A stretch of 64,000 bases of DNA from Candidatus Binatia bacterium (GTDB taxonomy: Bacteria; Desulfobacterota; Binatia; HRBIN30). The stretch lies in assembly GCA_026415395.1 (NCBI GenBank), contig JAOAHD010000002.1, positions 372,001-436,000 on the forward strand, written 5' to 3'. Under the pieces are notes generated by a model. The model was not told the origin of the DNA. It was given only the letters and a program-made list of their open reading frames with translations, and made no database searches. Shown here piece by piece: positions 16,511-24,982 of this stretch. Position 1 is the stretch's first letter. Each line of letters begins with the position of its first letter. Made by a program: the position numbers and the translations under genes.

Positions 16511-18505
16511 ATGCGGAGGGAAGGAGTCGGTCGATTAGGCATCGCTCTCGTTGTCTGCTCCCTTCTTGTGTTGGGAGCAAGGCAAATCCGCGCCGAGGAG
16601 TGCTCGAATAGCTTTTCGAGCACGTTTGAGCTGATTCAGCGGGCGATCTTCGAAAACAAGGGATGCACGAATCAGGTTTGTCACGGAGAGGCTCGCGCCG
16701 GCGGATTGGACTTACGAGCCGAGGCGGCGTACCAGAATTTGATCGACGTATCCTCGCCTATCTTGCCAGGGTGGAAACGGGTGGTCCCCGGGCGGCGGGA
16801 TTTGAGCCTGCTCTTTATCAACCTCGCCGCGAAAACGTTGCCGGGACAGTACCAGGCGCCACTGCGTGCCATGCCGCTCGACCCACTTCCTGCGCTGAGC
16901 CGGGATGAGTTGGAGGCCATTCGCCGTTGGGTGGAAGCGGGGGCACCGAAGGATGGCGTGGTGGCAGGCACGGGGGAGCTCCTCGACGCTTGCTTGCCGC
17001 CGCCGGAGCCTATTGCCATCAAGCCGCTCGATCCGCCGCCGCCTGGCACGGGTGTACAGATTCGCATGCCCCCATACACCCTGGCCCCACATTCTGAGCG
17101 CGAAACTTGTTTCGTGAGTTACTACGATGTCAGTGATCAGGTTCCCGAGGAATTCCGCGGGCCGGACGGGAAGACGTTCCGCTACAAGCGCAATGAAATT
17201 CGGCAAGATCCGCTGAGCCACCACTTGATCGTTAGCTTGTACACGGGCAACACGCCGCCCAACGATCCTGCTTGGGGGGAATTTTCTTGCCACGGTGGGG
17301 ACAAAGAGGGTACGCCCTGCGACCCCACGGATTTGACGTTTTGCGGTGAGGGGCTTTGCTCGACGACTCCGGTGAACAGCATCGCCTGTATTGGGTTTGG
17401 CCCGCAGGACTTGAATTTGGGGTTGGCCTCCTCGGGTTTCACGGGAACTCAGGAGACCGCTTCGGAATTTAACTTTCCACCGGGGGTTTATCGCGAGGTG
17501 CCCATCCGGGGCATGATCATTTGGAACTCACACGCCTTTAATTTGACAGACAAGCCGGGCTTACTGCGTGCCTGGCTCAATTTCGAGTTTGCCCCGCGCG
17601 AAGAGCAGATCACCCCCTCGCTGCAGATCTTCGATACGCGGACGATCTTCAAGATGACCCCAGTTCCCCCCTTCCAAACCAAGGAAGTGTGCAGCCACTA
17701 CACGATCCCGCGCTTTGCTCGTCTCTTTGAGTTGAGCTCGCACGCGCACAAGCGTATGAAACGATGGCGCACGTTCGAAGGCGAATTCGCTTGTCAAGGT
17801 GGCCCGGCAAGCGGGCAAGCCTGCAGCCCCCTGGGCTACGACTTCTCTAGCCCCGACGTTTGCCAAGGCTACCCATGCAAGGCATTCAAGCGCCAACGGG
17901 CGGGTGACTGCGATGAAGATGGTCAGGTGGTTGTAAGCGAGCTGGTCAAAGCAGTGCGGATTGCTCTGGGGGACGACAGCGTGCGCGCCTGCGTGGATGC
18001 TGACGTGAACGACGATGCGCAAATCACCGTAGAGGAAATCTTGCGCGGCGTGAACTCCGTGCTTACGGGCGTTCCCGCGCCAGTGGAGCGCGACCCCAAC
18101 GAAAGTCTCCTGTATGTGAGCCTGATTTACAACGACCCCGTTGTCCTACCCTTCAATCCGCCGCGGAAGTACGACGCGGTCTCCGACAGCGAGCGTACGT
18201 TTACCTATTGCGCACTGTACGACAACGGATTCATCGATCCTGAGGAGGTCAAGCGGAAGTCGACCTCCCCTGTGCCGCCCGTCCCCATTCCCGGGGTTGG
18301 CGGCCCCTGTCAGCAGCCGACCCACTGTGTGGCGGGTAAAGTTGGGGCGCCCTGCTCTGGGAACAATCAGCGGCAGCGGAACGCCTCCTGCGACAGTTCG
18401 CCGGGAGCGGGCGACGGGCTTTGTGATGCCTGCCCCCTCACTGGCGGTGTCACCACCGAAGACGAGATGTTCATCTTGATGGGTCAGTACTACATCGCCC
18501 CGTAG
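16511..18505 (+). CDS. Secreted type II copper monooxygenase-like protein with CX4CH region and embedded dockerin-like pair
   Basis: 664 residues with a signal peptide (about 1-28, ending RAEE). Residues 50-160 resemble the planctomycete-type cytochrome c region (LSRDELEAIRRWVEAGAP) but carry C52-X4-C57-H58 instead of CXXCH. Downstream is a full ligand set like that of peptidylglycine/dopamine monooxygenases: adjacent H237/H238, H341 in NSHAF, H411-A-H413, and M653 in TEDEMFILMGQYY. Between the HxH and the Met sits a two-repeat EF-hand/dockerin-like module (from D466, DCDEDG, then DADVNDD). Cysteine-rich inserts of form CxGGxxxGxxC recur near 258 and 432. Start is supported by AGGAG upstream. 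Predicted to oxidise a substrate outside the cytoplasm using copper; substrate unknown. Confidence 0.7.
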   Translation: MRREGVGRLGIALVVCSLLVLGARQIRAEECSNSFSSTFELIQRAIFENKGCTNQVCHGEARAGGLDLRAEAAYQNLIDVSSPILPGWKRVVPGRRDLSLLFINLAAKTLPGQYQAPLRAMPLDPLPALSRDELEAIRRWVEAGAPKDGVVAGTGELLDACLPPPEPIAIKPLDPPPPGTGVQIRMPPYTLAPHSERETCFVSYYDVSDQVPEEFRGPDGKTFRYKRNEIRQDPLSHHLIVSLYTGNTPPNDPAWGEFSCHGGDKEGTPCDPTDLTFCGEGLCSTTPVNSIACIGFGPQDLNLGLASSGFTGTQETASEFNFPPGVYREVPIRGMIIWNSHAFNLTDKPGLLRAWLNFEFAPREEQITPSLQIFDTRTIFKMTPVPPFQTKEVCSHYTIPRFARLFELSSHAHKRMKRWRTFEGEFACQGGPASGQACSPLGYDFSSPDVCQGYPCKAFKRQRAGDCDEDGQVVVSELVKAVRIALGDDSVRACVDADVNDDAQITVEEILRGVNSVLTGVPAPVERDPNESLLYVSLIYNDPVVLPFNPPRKYDAVSDSERTFTYCALYDNGFIDPEEVKRKSTSPVPPVPIPGVGGPCQQPTHCVAGKVGAPCSGNNQRQRNASCDSSPGAGDGLCDACPLTGGVTTEDEMFILMGQYYIAP

Positions 18506-18537
18506 CCCAAAAGGTACAGGCACCAGGTTCAGCAATG

Positions 18538-18576
18538 GGGAGCCGCGATCCCGCCGGATCGTGGCTCCCTTTACTT
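18538..18576 (+). terminator. Intrinsic terminator after the copper monooxygenase-like gene
   Basis: A 13-bp stem (arms 18538-18550 and 18557-18569, one G:U wobble) closes a 6-base loop CCGCCG and is followed by TTTACTTT. It lies 33 bases after the upstream stop codon and isolates that gene from the next one. Confidence 0.7.
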
Positions 18577-18679
18577 TAAGCGGGCGCTCGCGCCAATTGT
18601 TGGCGGCAATGTTGCCCCGGTTCGGTAGCTTCCGTCAACCCCTTGCTTCCAAGCGCGGCTCCGGGATAGCCTTGCGACG

Positions 18680-18907
18680 ATGACAATGGTAAGGCGGAAA
18701 GCGTTTCGAGTGAAACGGCGTAAGGACCTGAAGGTGTGTCGCCTTTGTGGTCAACGCGCGGCAAAGTATCGGTACCGTGGTCGGGTGCGGTGGGATTCGC
18801 GCCACGACCTGTGCTGGGCATGCTGGCGGGCTTGGCAAGACCGGTGCCGACCCTTGGCGCCGCGGCGTGATCGCGAGATCGCCGTCAGTGCCTTAGTCGT
18901 CGCGTAA
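18680..18907 (+). CDS. Small basic zinc-ribbon protein, function unknown
   Basis: 75 residues (73 from the second start, MVRR). Two cysteine pairs, CRLC (C20/C23 counted from the first Met) and CWAC (about C45/C48), flank an Arg/Tyr-rich strand (KYRYRGRVRWDSRHD), a likely zinc knuckle. The N-terminus is strongly basic (RRKAFRVKRRKDLK), suggesting nucleic-acid or ribosome binding, which is inference. The ribosome-binding site is weak. Terminators on both sides make it a stand-alone transcription unit, which supports it as a real gene. I do not recognise a named family. Confidence 0.55.
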   Translation: MTMVRRKAFRVKRRKDLKVCRLCGQRAAKYRYRGRVRWDSRHDLCWACWRAWQDRCRPLAPRRDREIAVSALVVA

Positions 18908-18961
18908 AGGGCTCGGGGAGGATCTGTTTTCGCCTGAGATAACGCCGGGTAAGCTCGACGA

Positions 18962-19005
18962 GCGCGGTGCCACGGAGGTGAACGCGTGGCACCGCGCGTT
19001 TTTTT
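18962..19005 (+). terminator. Strong intrinsic terminator
   Basis: A perfect 12-bp GC-rich stem (GCGCGGTGCCAC with GTGGCACCGCGC), a 12-base loop, then G and seven T residues. It ends the transcript of the small zinc-ribbon gene and lies just before the converging icd gene. Confidence 0.85.
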
Positions 19006-19053
19006 GCTCGAACGCGAACGACAGGCGGGGCCGCAACCCAGTGCGGACCGGGC

Positions 19054-20442
19054 TTACATGTGGTCGATGACCGCTTGCCCAAACTCAGAGCACTTGACCA
19101 GCTTGGCGCCCTCCATCAGGCGGTGGAAGTCGTACGTCACTGTTTTAGCCGCAATCGCTCCCTCCATTCCTCGAATGATAAGGTCGGCCGCTTCGTTCCA
19201 CCCTAAATGGCGGAACATCATTTCACCGGAGAGAATCACGGAACCGGGGTTGACCTTATCGAGATTCGCGTACTTGGGAGCGGTGCCGTGGGTAGCCTCG
19301 AAGATGGCGTGACCGGTGACATAGTTGATGTTGCCTCCGGGCGCGATGCCAATGCCTCCGACCTGCGCGGCCAGAGCATCCGACAGGTAATCGCCGTTGA
19401 GGTTGAGGGTGGCGATGATGTCGAAGTCGCGCGGCCGGGTGAGCACCTGTTGCAGGGTAATGTCCGCAATCGTGTCGCGAATTAGGAGCTTCTTCTTCCA
19501 CTGGCCGTTTCCGTGCGTATCCCATAGGGCCAAGCCGGCTTCCACCTCGGCGCGAATCTTGGCTTGTTGTTCGGCCGTCATCATGTCATATCCGGGCTCA
19601 ATCAAGCGCGCGTTTTCCTCCACCGAGAGGGCGGGGTTCTCTTCTTTGTTCCCTAGGATCCAGCTTTCGCGCTCAGTGACCACCTGTTGGCGGAACTCCC
19701 GCTTTGCCAGCGCGTAGCCCCAGTCGCGGAAGCCGCCCTCGGTGAACTTCATAATGTTGCCTTTGTGCACCAAGGTGACGCTACGCCGCCGGTAACGGAG
19801 TGCATACTCGATGGCCGCACGGACGAGCCGCTCTGTCCCTTGGACGGACACGGGCTTCACCCCGATAGCGCTCGTTTCCGGGAAGCGGATCTTTTTGACC
19901 CCCATTTCGTTTTGCAGAAAGGCGATGACCTTGCGCACCTCGGGGGAGCCAGCCGGCCACTCAATGCCCGCGTAGATGTCCTCGGTGTTTTCGCGGAAGA
20001 TGACCATGTCCACGAGTTCGGGTTGCTTCACCGGGCTGGGCACTCCGGGGAAGTAACGAACAGGTCGAAGGCAGACGTACAAGTCGAGCAACTGGCGGAG
20101 CGCCACGTTCAGGGAGCGGATCCCACCCCCCACGGGCGTGGTGAGCGGCCCTTTGATGCCGACGATGTACTCTTGAAACGCCCCCACAGTTTCATCCGGC
20201 AGCCACGTGCCGAGCCGGTTGAAAGATTTCTCCCCGGCCAGCACCTCCATCCATGCAATTCTTCGTTTGCCTCCGTAAGCCTTTGCGACGGCTGCATCGA
20301 ACACCCGTTGGGCCGCCCGCCAGATGTCGGGGCCAGTGCCGTCGCCCTCGATGAAGGGGATAATGGGCTGATCAGGAACTTCGAGCTTGCCGTCGACACA
20401 GCGAATCTTTTCTCCGGGCGGAACTACGAGCCAGCTAGCCAT
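19054..20442 (-). CDS. icd: Isocitrate dehydrogenase, NADP-dependent
   Basis: 462 residues. The TCA enzyme converts isocitrate to 2-oxoglutarate and CO2. Signatures include [14 protein letters not shown], the substrate-binding [13 protein letters not shown] (Ser and Asn), [14 protein letters not shown], and [20 protein letters not shown] near the C-terminus. The Lys-Tyr after THGTAP matches NADP-using E. coli-type enzymes rather than NAD types. I chose the ATG starting [10 protein letters not shown] over one two codons earlier. It is last in a same-strand series after the haem genes, separated from hemY by about 97 bases. Confidence 0.95.
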   Translation of the reverse strand: MASWLVVPPGEKIRCVDGKLEVPDQPIIPFIEGDGTGPDIWRAAQRVFDAAVAKAYGGKRRIAWMEVLAGEKSFNRLGTWLPDETVGAFQEYIVGIKGPLTTPVGGGIRSLNVALRQLLDLYVCLRPVRYFPGVPSPVKQPELVDMVIFRENTEDIYAGIEWPAGSPEVRKVIAFLQNEMGVKKIRFPETSAIGVKPVSVQGTERLVRAAIEYALRYRRRSVTLVHKGNIMKFTEGGFRDWGYALAKREFRQQVVTERESWILGNKEENPALSVEENARLIEPGYDMMTAEQQAKIRAEVEAGLALWDTHGNGQWKKKLLIRDTIADITLQQVLTRPRDFDIIATLNLNGDYLSDALAAQVGGIGIAPGGNINYVTGHAIFEATHGTAPKYANLDKVNPGSVILSGEMMFRHLGWNEAADLIIRGMEGAIAAKTVTYDFHRLMEGAKLVKCSEFGQAVIDHM

Positions 20443-20539
20443 GCACAATCACCTCTCCGAGTTCGAAATGGTTGAGCGTGCGGCCGGTATATCAACGGTC
20501 ACCGTAGCTGTCGACCGATTGCTTGGTCCCCCGGACACC

Positions 20540-21985
20540 TCAGCGCCCAGCCACCACGAAGTCGTCCCTCCGGGCACGAGCACTGAGCGCGTGCCATACT
20601 CGATCAGCGGCTTGATGGCCGGAGTGGATGCAATCCGGGAGGCCAACGCCGCGGTACGAGTTGCCCGCCAGTGCGAGCGTGGGCTCGCGGGCAATCAACT
20701 CCTCGATCGCTCGAACCTTTTCCAGATGGCCCACCTCGTACAACGGCATCGTTTCCGGGTACCGGTGGATTCTCGCCAGCAGCGGCGGCGCGTCGATGCC
20801 CAACAGCGGTTCAAGTTCTTGCCGCACGCAACGCACGAGCTGCTCATCTTCCCAATCCATGAGCGGGCGCTCCTCGCTACCACCCAAGAATGCGCGGATG
20901 AGGATCGTGCCGTCCGGCGCACGATACGGGTACTTGAGGTGACTCAACGTGCACGCCCAGGTGTGCAACCTTTCGGTGCGCGGAATCACGACGCCAAAAC
21001 CGCTGACAGCCGTTTGCAACGCTCCCGCAGGGTAGGCCAGGTTCACGGTGAGGGAGGGAATGGTTTCGATGCGGGAGAGCCGCTGCGCCAAGGCGGGAGC
21101 GGCTGTGTCGAGAAGGGCCGCCGCCCGGGGCGCAGGCACGGCGAGAATGACGGCGTCCGCCTCGAGCACTTCACCGTCGCGAGTAAGGACACGCCACAGC
21201 TCTCGTTGGCGCTCAATGCGCGCCACTGTGGTGGAGCACCGCACCTCCGCCTTGCTCAGGCGCTGCGCCAGGGTGTCGACGAAAAGCTGCAGCCCTTGAT
21301 CAAAGGAGGCAAACAAACTCCATCGAGCACCGGAACCCGTGGTGCGCCCCGCGCGTGCTTGGGCGCGCATGGCGAGAATGACACTCCGCTGCTGTTCCTC
21401 CATGGCGAGAAACCGGGGCATGGTTGCCCGCAAACTGAGCCGGCGAGCATCGGCGAGGTAAATGCCTCCAACCAGCGGTTGGGCAATCCGCTCCACTGCT
21501 TCGCGCCCAAAACGCCGCTCAACAAACGAAGCCAAGCTCTCGTCCGCACCAGATCCTCCGCGTGGCAACAACACCTCTGCCGCCATTCGCAACTTGCCCC
21601 ACCAGGAGAACAACCCTGAGGTCGCAAATGGCCAGAACTTGGTGGGGGCGAGAAGCAAAAATCCGTCGGGCAGCGGGTGAAGCTTGCCTCCCCGAGCCAC
21701 GTAGGTGCGGCGGAATGCGTCGTTGGTTCCCACGAGGTGCCGCTCGAGTCCCAGGGCGCGCGCGAGCTCCAACGCCCACGGCTTCTCGGTCAGAAAAGAG
21801 TCCGGCCCACCTTCGAGGAGAAACCCCTGCACATGTTCGGTGCGAATCGCACCGCCGAGCCGCGGCGTAGCCTCTAACAAGGTCACACCCGGACGTACGC
21901 CTCCCTTCTCTGCGCAAACAAGCAGGCGGTGCGCGGCGGCCAGCCCTGCAATGCCTCCCCCGATCACGACAATCCGGGGTGTCAT
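20540..21985 (-). CDS. hemY: Protoporphyrinogen oxidase, oxygen-dependent (HemY/PPOX)
   Basis: 481 residues. It oxidises protoporphyrinogen IX to protoporphyrin IX with FAD and O2. The N-terminal dinucleotide fold IVVIGGGIAGLAAAHRL and the second motif ATPRLGGAI are clear. EGGPDSFLTEKPWALELARALGLE and GGIYLADARRLSLRATMP are typical PPOX segments, and the end has LALAGNSYRGVGLPDCIHSG. Its ATG overlaps the stop of hemH in an ATGA, so it is translationally coupled to ferrochelatase, the next enzyme in the pathway. This form implies an aerobic lifestyle. Confidence 0.93.
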   Translation of the reverse strand: MTPRIVVIGGGIAGLAAAHRLLVCAEKGGVRPGVTLLEATPRLGGAIRTEHVQGFLLEGGPDSFLTEKPWALELARALGLERHLVGTNDAFRRTYVARGGKLHPLPDGFLLLAPTKFWPFATSGLFSWWGKLRMAAEVLLPRGGSGADESLASFVERRFGREAVERIAQPLVGGIYLADARRLSLRATMPRFLAMEEQQRSVILAMRAQARAGRTTGSGARWSLFASFDQGLQLFVDTLAQRLSKAEVRCSTTVARIERQRELWRVLTRDGEVLEADAVILAVPAPRAAALLDTAAPALAQRLSRIETIPSLTVNLAYPAGALQTAVSGFGVVIPRTERLHTWACTLSHLKYPYRAPDGTILIRAFLGGSEERPLMDWEDEQLVRCVRQELEPLLGIDAPPLLARIHRYPETMPLYEVGHLEKVRAIEELIAREPTLALAGNSYRGVGLPDCIHSGHQAADRVWHALSARARRDDFVVAGR

Positions 21986-22911
21986 GTCGATCCTGCCTCC
22001 ACGTGCTCGCAGACGATATCCGCGAGCATCCGGATGAATGCTGAATGCTCGCCTACCGTGCGCGCACGGATAAAGCGCAGCCCGCTAGATTCGGCAGTTT
22101 TCCGGGCCACCATGTCTAGGTCATACAGGACCTCGACATGGTCGCATACAAAGCCCAGGGGCGCAACCACAACGGCCTGGGTGCCCTCACGGGCAAGACG
22201 CAGCAGGCATTCAGAAATATCCGGCTCGAGCCAAGGTTCCGTCGGCGGCCCACTGCGGCTTTGGAAAGCAAGCTCCCATCTGTCGTGCGCCAGCCGTCGA
22301 CAAACCGCTGCGGCGGTCTCCTCGAGCTGGGCAACGTAAGGGGAACCGGCTGCCATCCGTTGCGGCAGGCTGTGAGCGGTAAACACCACGGGTACCGTCG
22401 GCCGTTGCGGTTCGGGAAACTCTCCGAGTGCTTGGGCGACATTACACGCCACTGCTTCCCGGAAGCCAGGGCGATCATACCAGCAGGGGCCGATGTCCAC
22501 TTGCGGTGCCGTCTCGCCAAGTTCGGCACGGGCATCGGCGACGTCGGCGACGTAACGATCCCATCCTGCCTCGGACCTTTGCGGCGACAAGATGATGCCT
22601 ACGGCACGTTTGTGCCCCCGCTTGTACATCGCAGCCAAAGTTTCGCTCAGAAATGGATGCCAATTCCGCATGCCGATGTAGACCGGCAACTCCAAGCCGC
22701 GGAACCACAACTCGGCCTGCAAGCGTTTGGCTTGGCGCTCGGTGATTTCCGGTAGCGGCGAGCGCCCGCCCACCGCGAGGTAGTTGTTGCGGACCTCGGC
22801 GAGCCGATGCGCGGGCACGTTGCGGCCGCGGACGACGCGGGCAAGAAACGGGTCGATTTCTTCCGGGGCACGAGGGCCGCCAAACGCGATCAACAGGACT
22901 GCATCGTACAT
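21982..22911 (-). CDS. hemH: Ferrochelatase
   Basis: 309 residues, compact compared with many family members (320-360). It inserts Fe2+ into protoporphyrin IX. Visible features: LLIAFGGP opening, NNYLAVGGRSPLPEIT, the YIGMRNWHPF segment with the His of the active site, VVFTAHSLPQRM, and AFQSRSGPPTEPWLEPDI with the conserved Gln-Ser-Arg. The open frame continues far upstream through hemE sequence, so I set the ATG at MYDAVLLIAFG. It lies 32 bases after hemE and overlaps hemY by 4 bases. Confidence 0.93.
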   Translation of the reverse strand: MYDAVLLIAFGGPRAPEEIDPFLARVVRGRNVPAHRLAEVRNNYLAVGGRSPLPEITERQAKRLQAELWFRGLELPVYIGMRNWHPFLSETLAAMYKRGHKRAVGIILSPQRSEAGWDRYVADVADARAELGETAPQVDIGPCWYDRPGFREAVACNVAQALGEFPEPQRPTVPVVFTAHSLPQRMAAGSPYVAQLEETAAAVCRRLAHDRWELAFQSRSGPPTEPWLEPDISECLLRLAREGTQAVVVAPLGFVCDHVEVLYDLDMVARKTAESSGLRFIRARTVGEHSAFIRMLADIVCEHVEAGST

Positions 22912-22943
22912 AGTGCCGAGCGTACCTGTGTTTGTGTGGGAGT

Positions 22944-23981
22944 CTAGGCGTGGCTGCGTGTTGCGCGGCTGTACTCGTGCACGAAGTCCACCAGCGCCCG
23001 CACGTTGTCCACTGGGGTTGGCGGCAAGACGCCGTGACCAAGGTTGAAGATGTGTCCCGGCCGGGTGCCCACGCGATCGAGGATGTGGCGGGCTTGGCTG
23101 AGCAACGCCTCCCGTGGCCCCAGCAAAGCGACCGGGTCGAGGTTGCCCTGCACCGCCCGATCGAAGCCCACGCGCTGCCACCCGTCGGCAAGGTCGACGC
23201 GCCAGTCGAGCCCGATCACGGTGCCCCCCGCCTCGCGGAGGAGCTCGAGGAGGCCCGCGGTGCCCGTGCCGAAATGAATGACAGGAACTTCCGCAGGCAG
23301 TGCCGCAAATAGTCTTTGCATGTGCGGTAGAACGAAGCGGCGATAATCCTGCGGCGACAGGCAGCCCACCCAACTGTCGAACACCTGCACAGCATCTGCT
23401 CCGGCAGCGATTTGCCGCCGCAAGTACGAAGCCACATTGTCCACCAGCAACTCCATTAACGTCTGCCACGCCTTGGGTGCCCGGTACATCAGAGTTTTCG
23501 TGTGCGCGTAGTGTCGCGAGCCACCACCCTCGATGAGATACGATGCGAGTGTGAACGGTGCGCCGGAGAAGCCAATCAACGGTACCCGAAGGCTGGCCCG
23601 CGCTAGTCGCACCGCTTCGTACACGTAAGGGAGTTCCGCTGCCGCATCGATGCGGGGAAGCCTTTGGACATCTTCTGGGCTGCGCACCGGGCGGTGGATG
23701 ATCGGCCCATCGTTGCGGGAGTATTCCAAACTGATTCCGAGCGGATCTAACAGCAGCAGGATGTCGGCAAAGAGGATGGCTGCATCCACCCCGAGCTGGT
23801 GGACGGCGGTAACCGTCACTTCAGCCGCAGCAGCGGGAGTTCGGCAGAGTTCCAGAAAGCTGTAGCGCCCACGTATCTGCCGGTACTCCGGCATGTAACG
23901 GCCGGCTTGCCGCATAAGCCAAATTGGGGTGTAGGCTACGGGCAAACGCCGGCAGGCGGCGAGGAATGTCGAATTGCTCAC
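22944..23981 (-). CDS. hemE: Uroporphyrinogen decarboxylase
   Basis: 345 residues from a GTG start (VSNSTFLAACRR), matching the family N-terminus. It removes four carboxyl groups from uroporphyrinogen III. The substrate-binding motif TPIWLMRQAGRYMPEY with the conserved Arg pair is near residue 25, and the second signature GFSGAPFTLASYLIEG is present. An in-frame TTG 42 bases upstream is possible but adds residues unlike the family. It sits between hemD and hemH in the pathway order. Confidence 0.94.
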   Translation of the reverse strand: MSNSTFLAACRRLPVAYTPIWLMRQAGRYMPEYRQIRGRYSFLELCRTPAAAAEVTVTAVHQLGVDAAILFADILLLLDPLGISLEYSRNDGPIIHRPVRSPEDVQRLPRIDAAAELPYVYEAVRLARASLRVPLIGFSGAPFTLASYLIEGGGSRHYAHTKTLMYRAPKAWQTLMELLVDNVASYLRRQIAAGADAVQVFDSWVGCLSPQDYRRFVLPHMQRLFAALPAEVPVIHFGTGTAGLLELLREAGGTVIGLDWRVDLADGWQRVGFDRAVQGNLDPVALLGPREALLSQARHILDRVGTRPGHIFNLGHGVLPPTPVDNVRALVDFVHEYSRATRSHA

Positions 23982-24092
23982 AGTGCGGGTTGTGTAGAGC
24001 GAAATGCTGCCTAGGTAAAGCAAGCCGCGCGCGTTGCTGTCGGGGATGGCCGCAAGCTGGTAGACTGCAGGTTTGCGTGTAGCGCCGCCGCC

Positions 24093-24971
24093 TTACGCCG
24101 CCCGTTTGTGGGCGAGGCAGGCCCGCGCCCGGCGCGCCAGTAGATGCGCGAGCACGCCCATTTTCGGCGGTGCAGCCTCTAAATCAGGCTCGACGCCATG
24201 ATGCCGCAAAGCTTGCGAGCAAACCGGACCGACAGATGCCACCACCATGCGCCGCAATTGCTCCTGCCAGCGTTGGAGCTCGGGTTCGAACTCGCCTTCT
24301 ACGAACGCCCACACGTTGTGCACTTGGTTCGCGCTGGTGAACACCGCCACCGCGGCCTTGCCCTCGAGGATCGTGCGAATGCCTTGGCGGAGCGGCAATA
24401 GATCTTGCGGGTACTCCCAGCGGTAAATGGCAATGCTGTGTACTGCGGCGCCGCGTCGTCCCAGCTCCCGAAGCAGCTCGTCGTTCGGCAACCCGTATTC
24501 GTGCACGGCCACCGTTTTGCCGGCAACGGGCAGCTCGCGGTCAACCAGCGCCAAGATTTCGCGCCAGGTGTACGGTTCCGGCACGACCTTGTCCGGTAGA
24601 AGGCCGAGCTCGCGCAGCGCAGCCACGGGCTTCGGCCCGCGGGCGAGCAGCGTGGCTCGGCGCAGGGCCTCAGCCACCTCTGGCGCAGAAAGCTGGTCGC
24701 TCACTTGTCGCACCAGCGTTCGCAACCCCACCCCCGTGAGTAAGATGACAACGTCGAAATGGCCTTGCCGGAGCTGCTCCACGTAAGCAATCAATTCGTC
24801 GCGATTGTCCCGAGGGAGCTCGCGCATCGCCGGAGCCGAAACGGGGATGCCGCCGTGGCGGCGAATCATCTCAGCCAGTTCTGCCGCACGGCGGCTCTCG
24901 AATGCGACCACCACGAGCTCGTGCAAACCGCCAGTGCTTGGATTGCCGTCGTGCAAATTTTCAACGGACAT
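24093..24971 (-). CDS. hemD: Uroporphyrinogen-III synthase
   Basis: 292 residues. HemD cyclises hydroxymethylbilane with inversion of ring D. The family is poorly conserved, but the bilobed architecture is clear: FESRRAAELAEMIRRHGG, VILLTGVGLRTLV, ARGPKPVAALRELGL, VAVHEYG and the C-terminal VFTSANQVHNV and VASVGPVCSQALRHHGVEP. These phrases match the GxGPxTaxALxxxGxxP pattern of the family twice, as expected for the pseudo-duplicated fold. It lies 11 bases after the TPR gene and upstream of hemE, which supports the call. Confidence 0.87.
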   Translation of the reverse strand: MSVENLHDGNPSTGGLHELVVVAFESRRAAELAEMIRRHGGIPVSAPAMRELPRDNRDELIAYVEQLRQGHFDVVILLTGVGLRTLVRQVSDQLSAPEVAEALRRATLLARGPKPVAALRELGLLPDKVVPEPYTWREILALVDRELPVAGKTVAVHEYGLPNDELLRELGRRGAAVHSIAIYRWEYPQDLLPLRQGIRTILEGKAAVAVFTSANQVHNVWAFVEGEFEPELQRWQEQLRRMVVASVGPVCSQALRHHGVEPDLEAAPPKMGVLAHLLARRARACLAHKRAA

Positions 24972-24982
24972 CGACTTAACCG

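Noticed and set aside
22911-23469. Longer hemH start running through hemE
   Set aside because: It overlaps conserved hemE coding sequence; MYDAVLLIAFG is a normal start.
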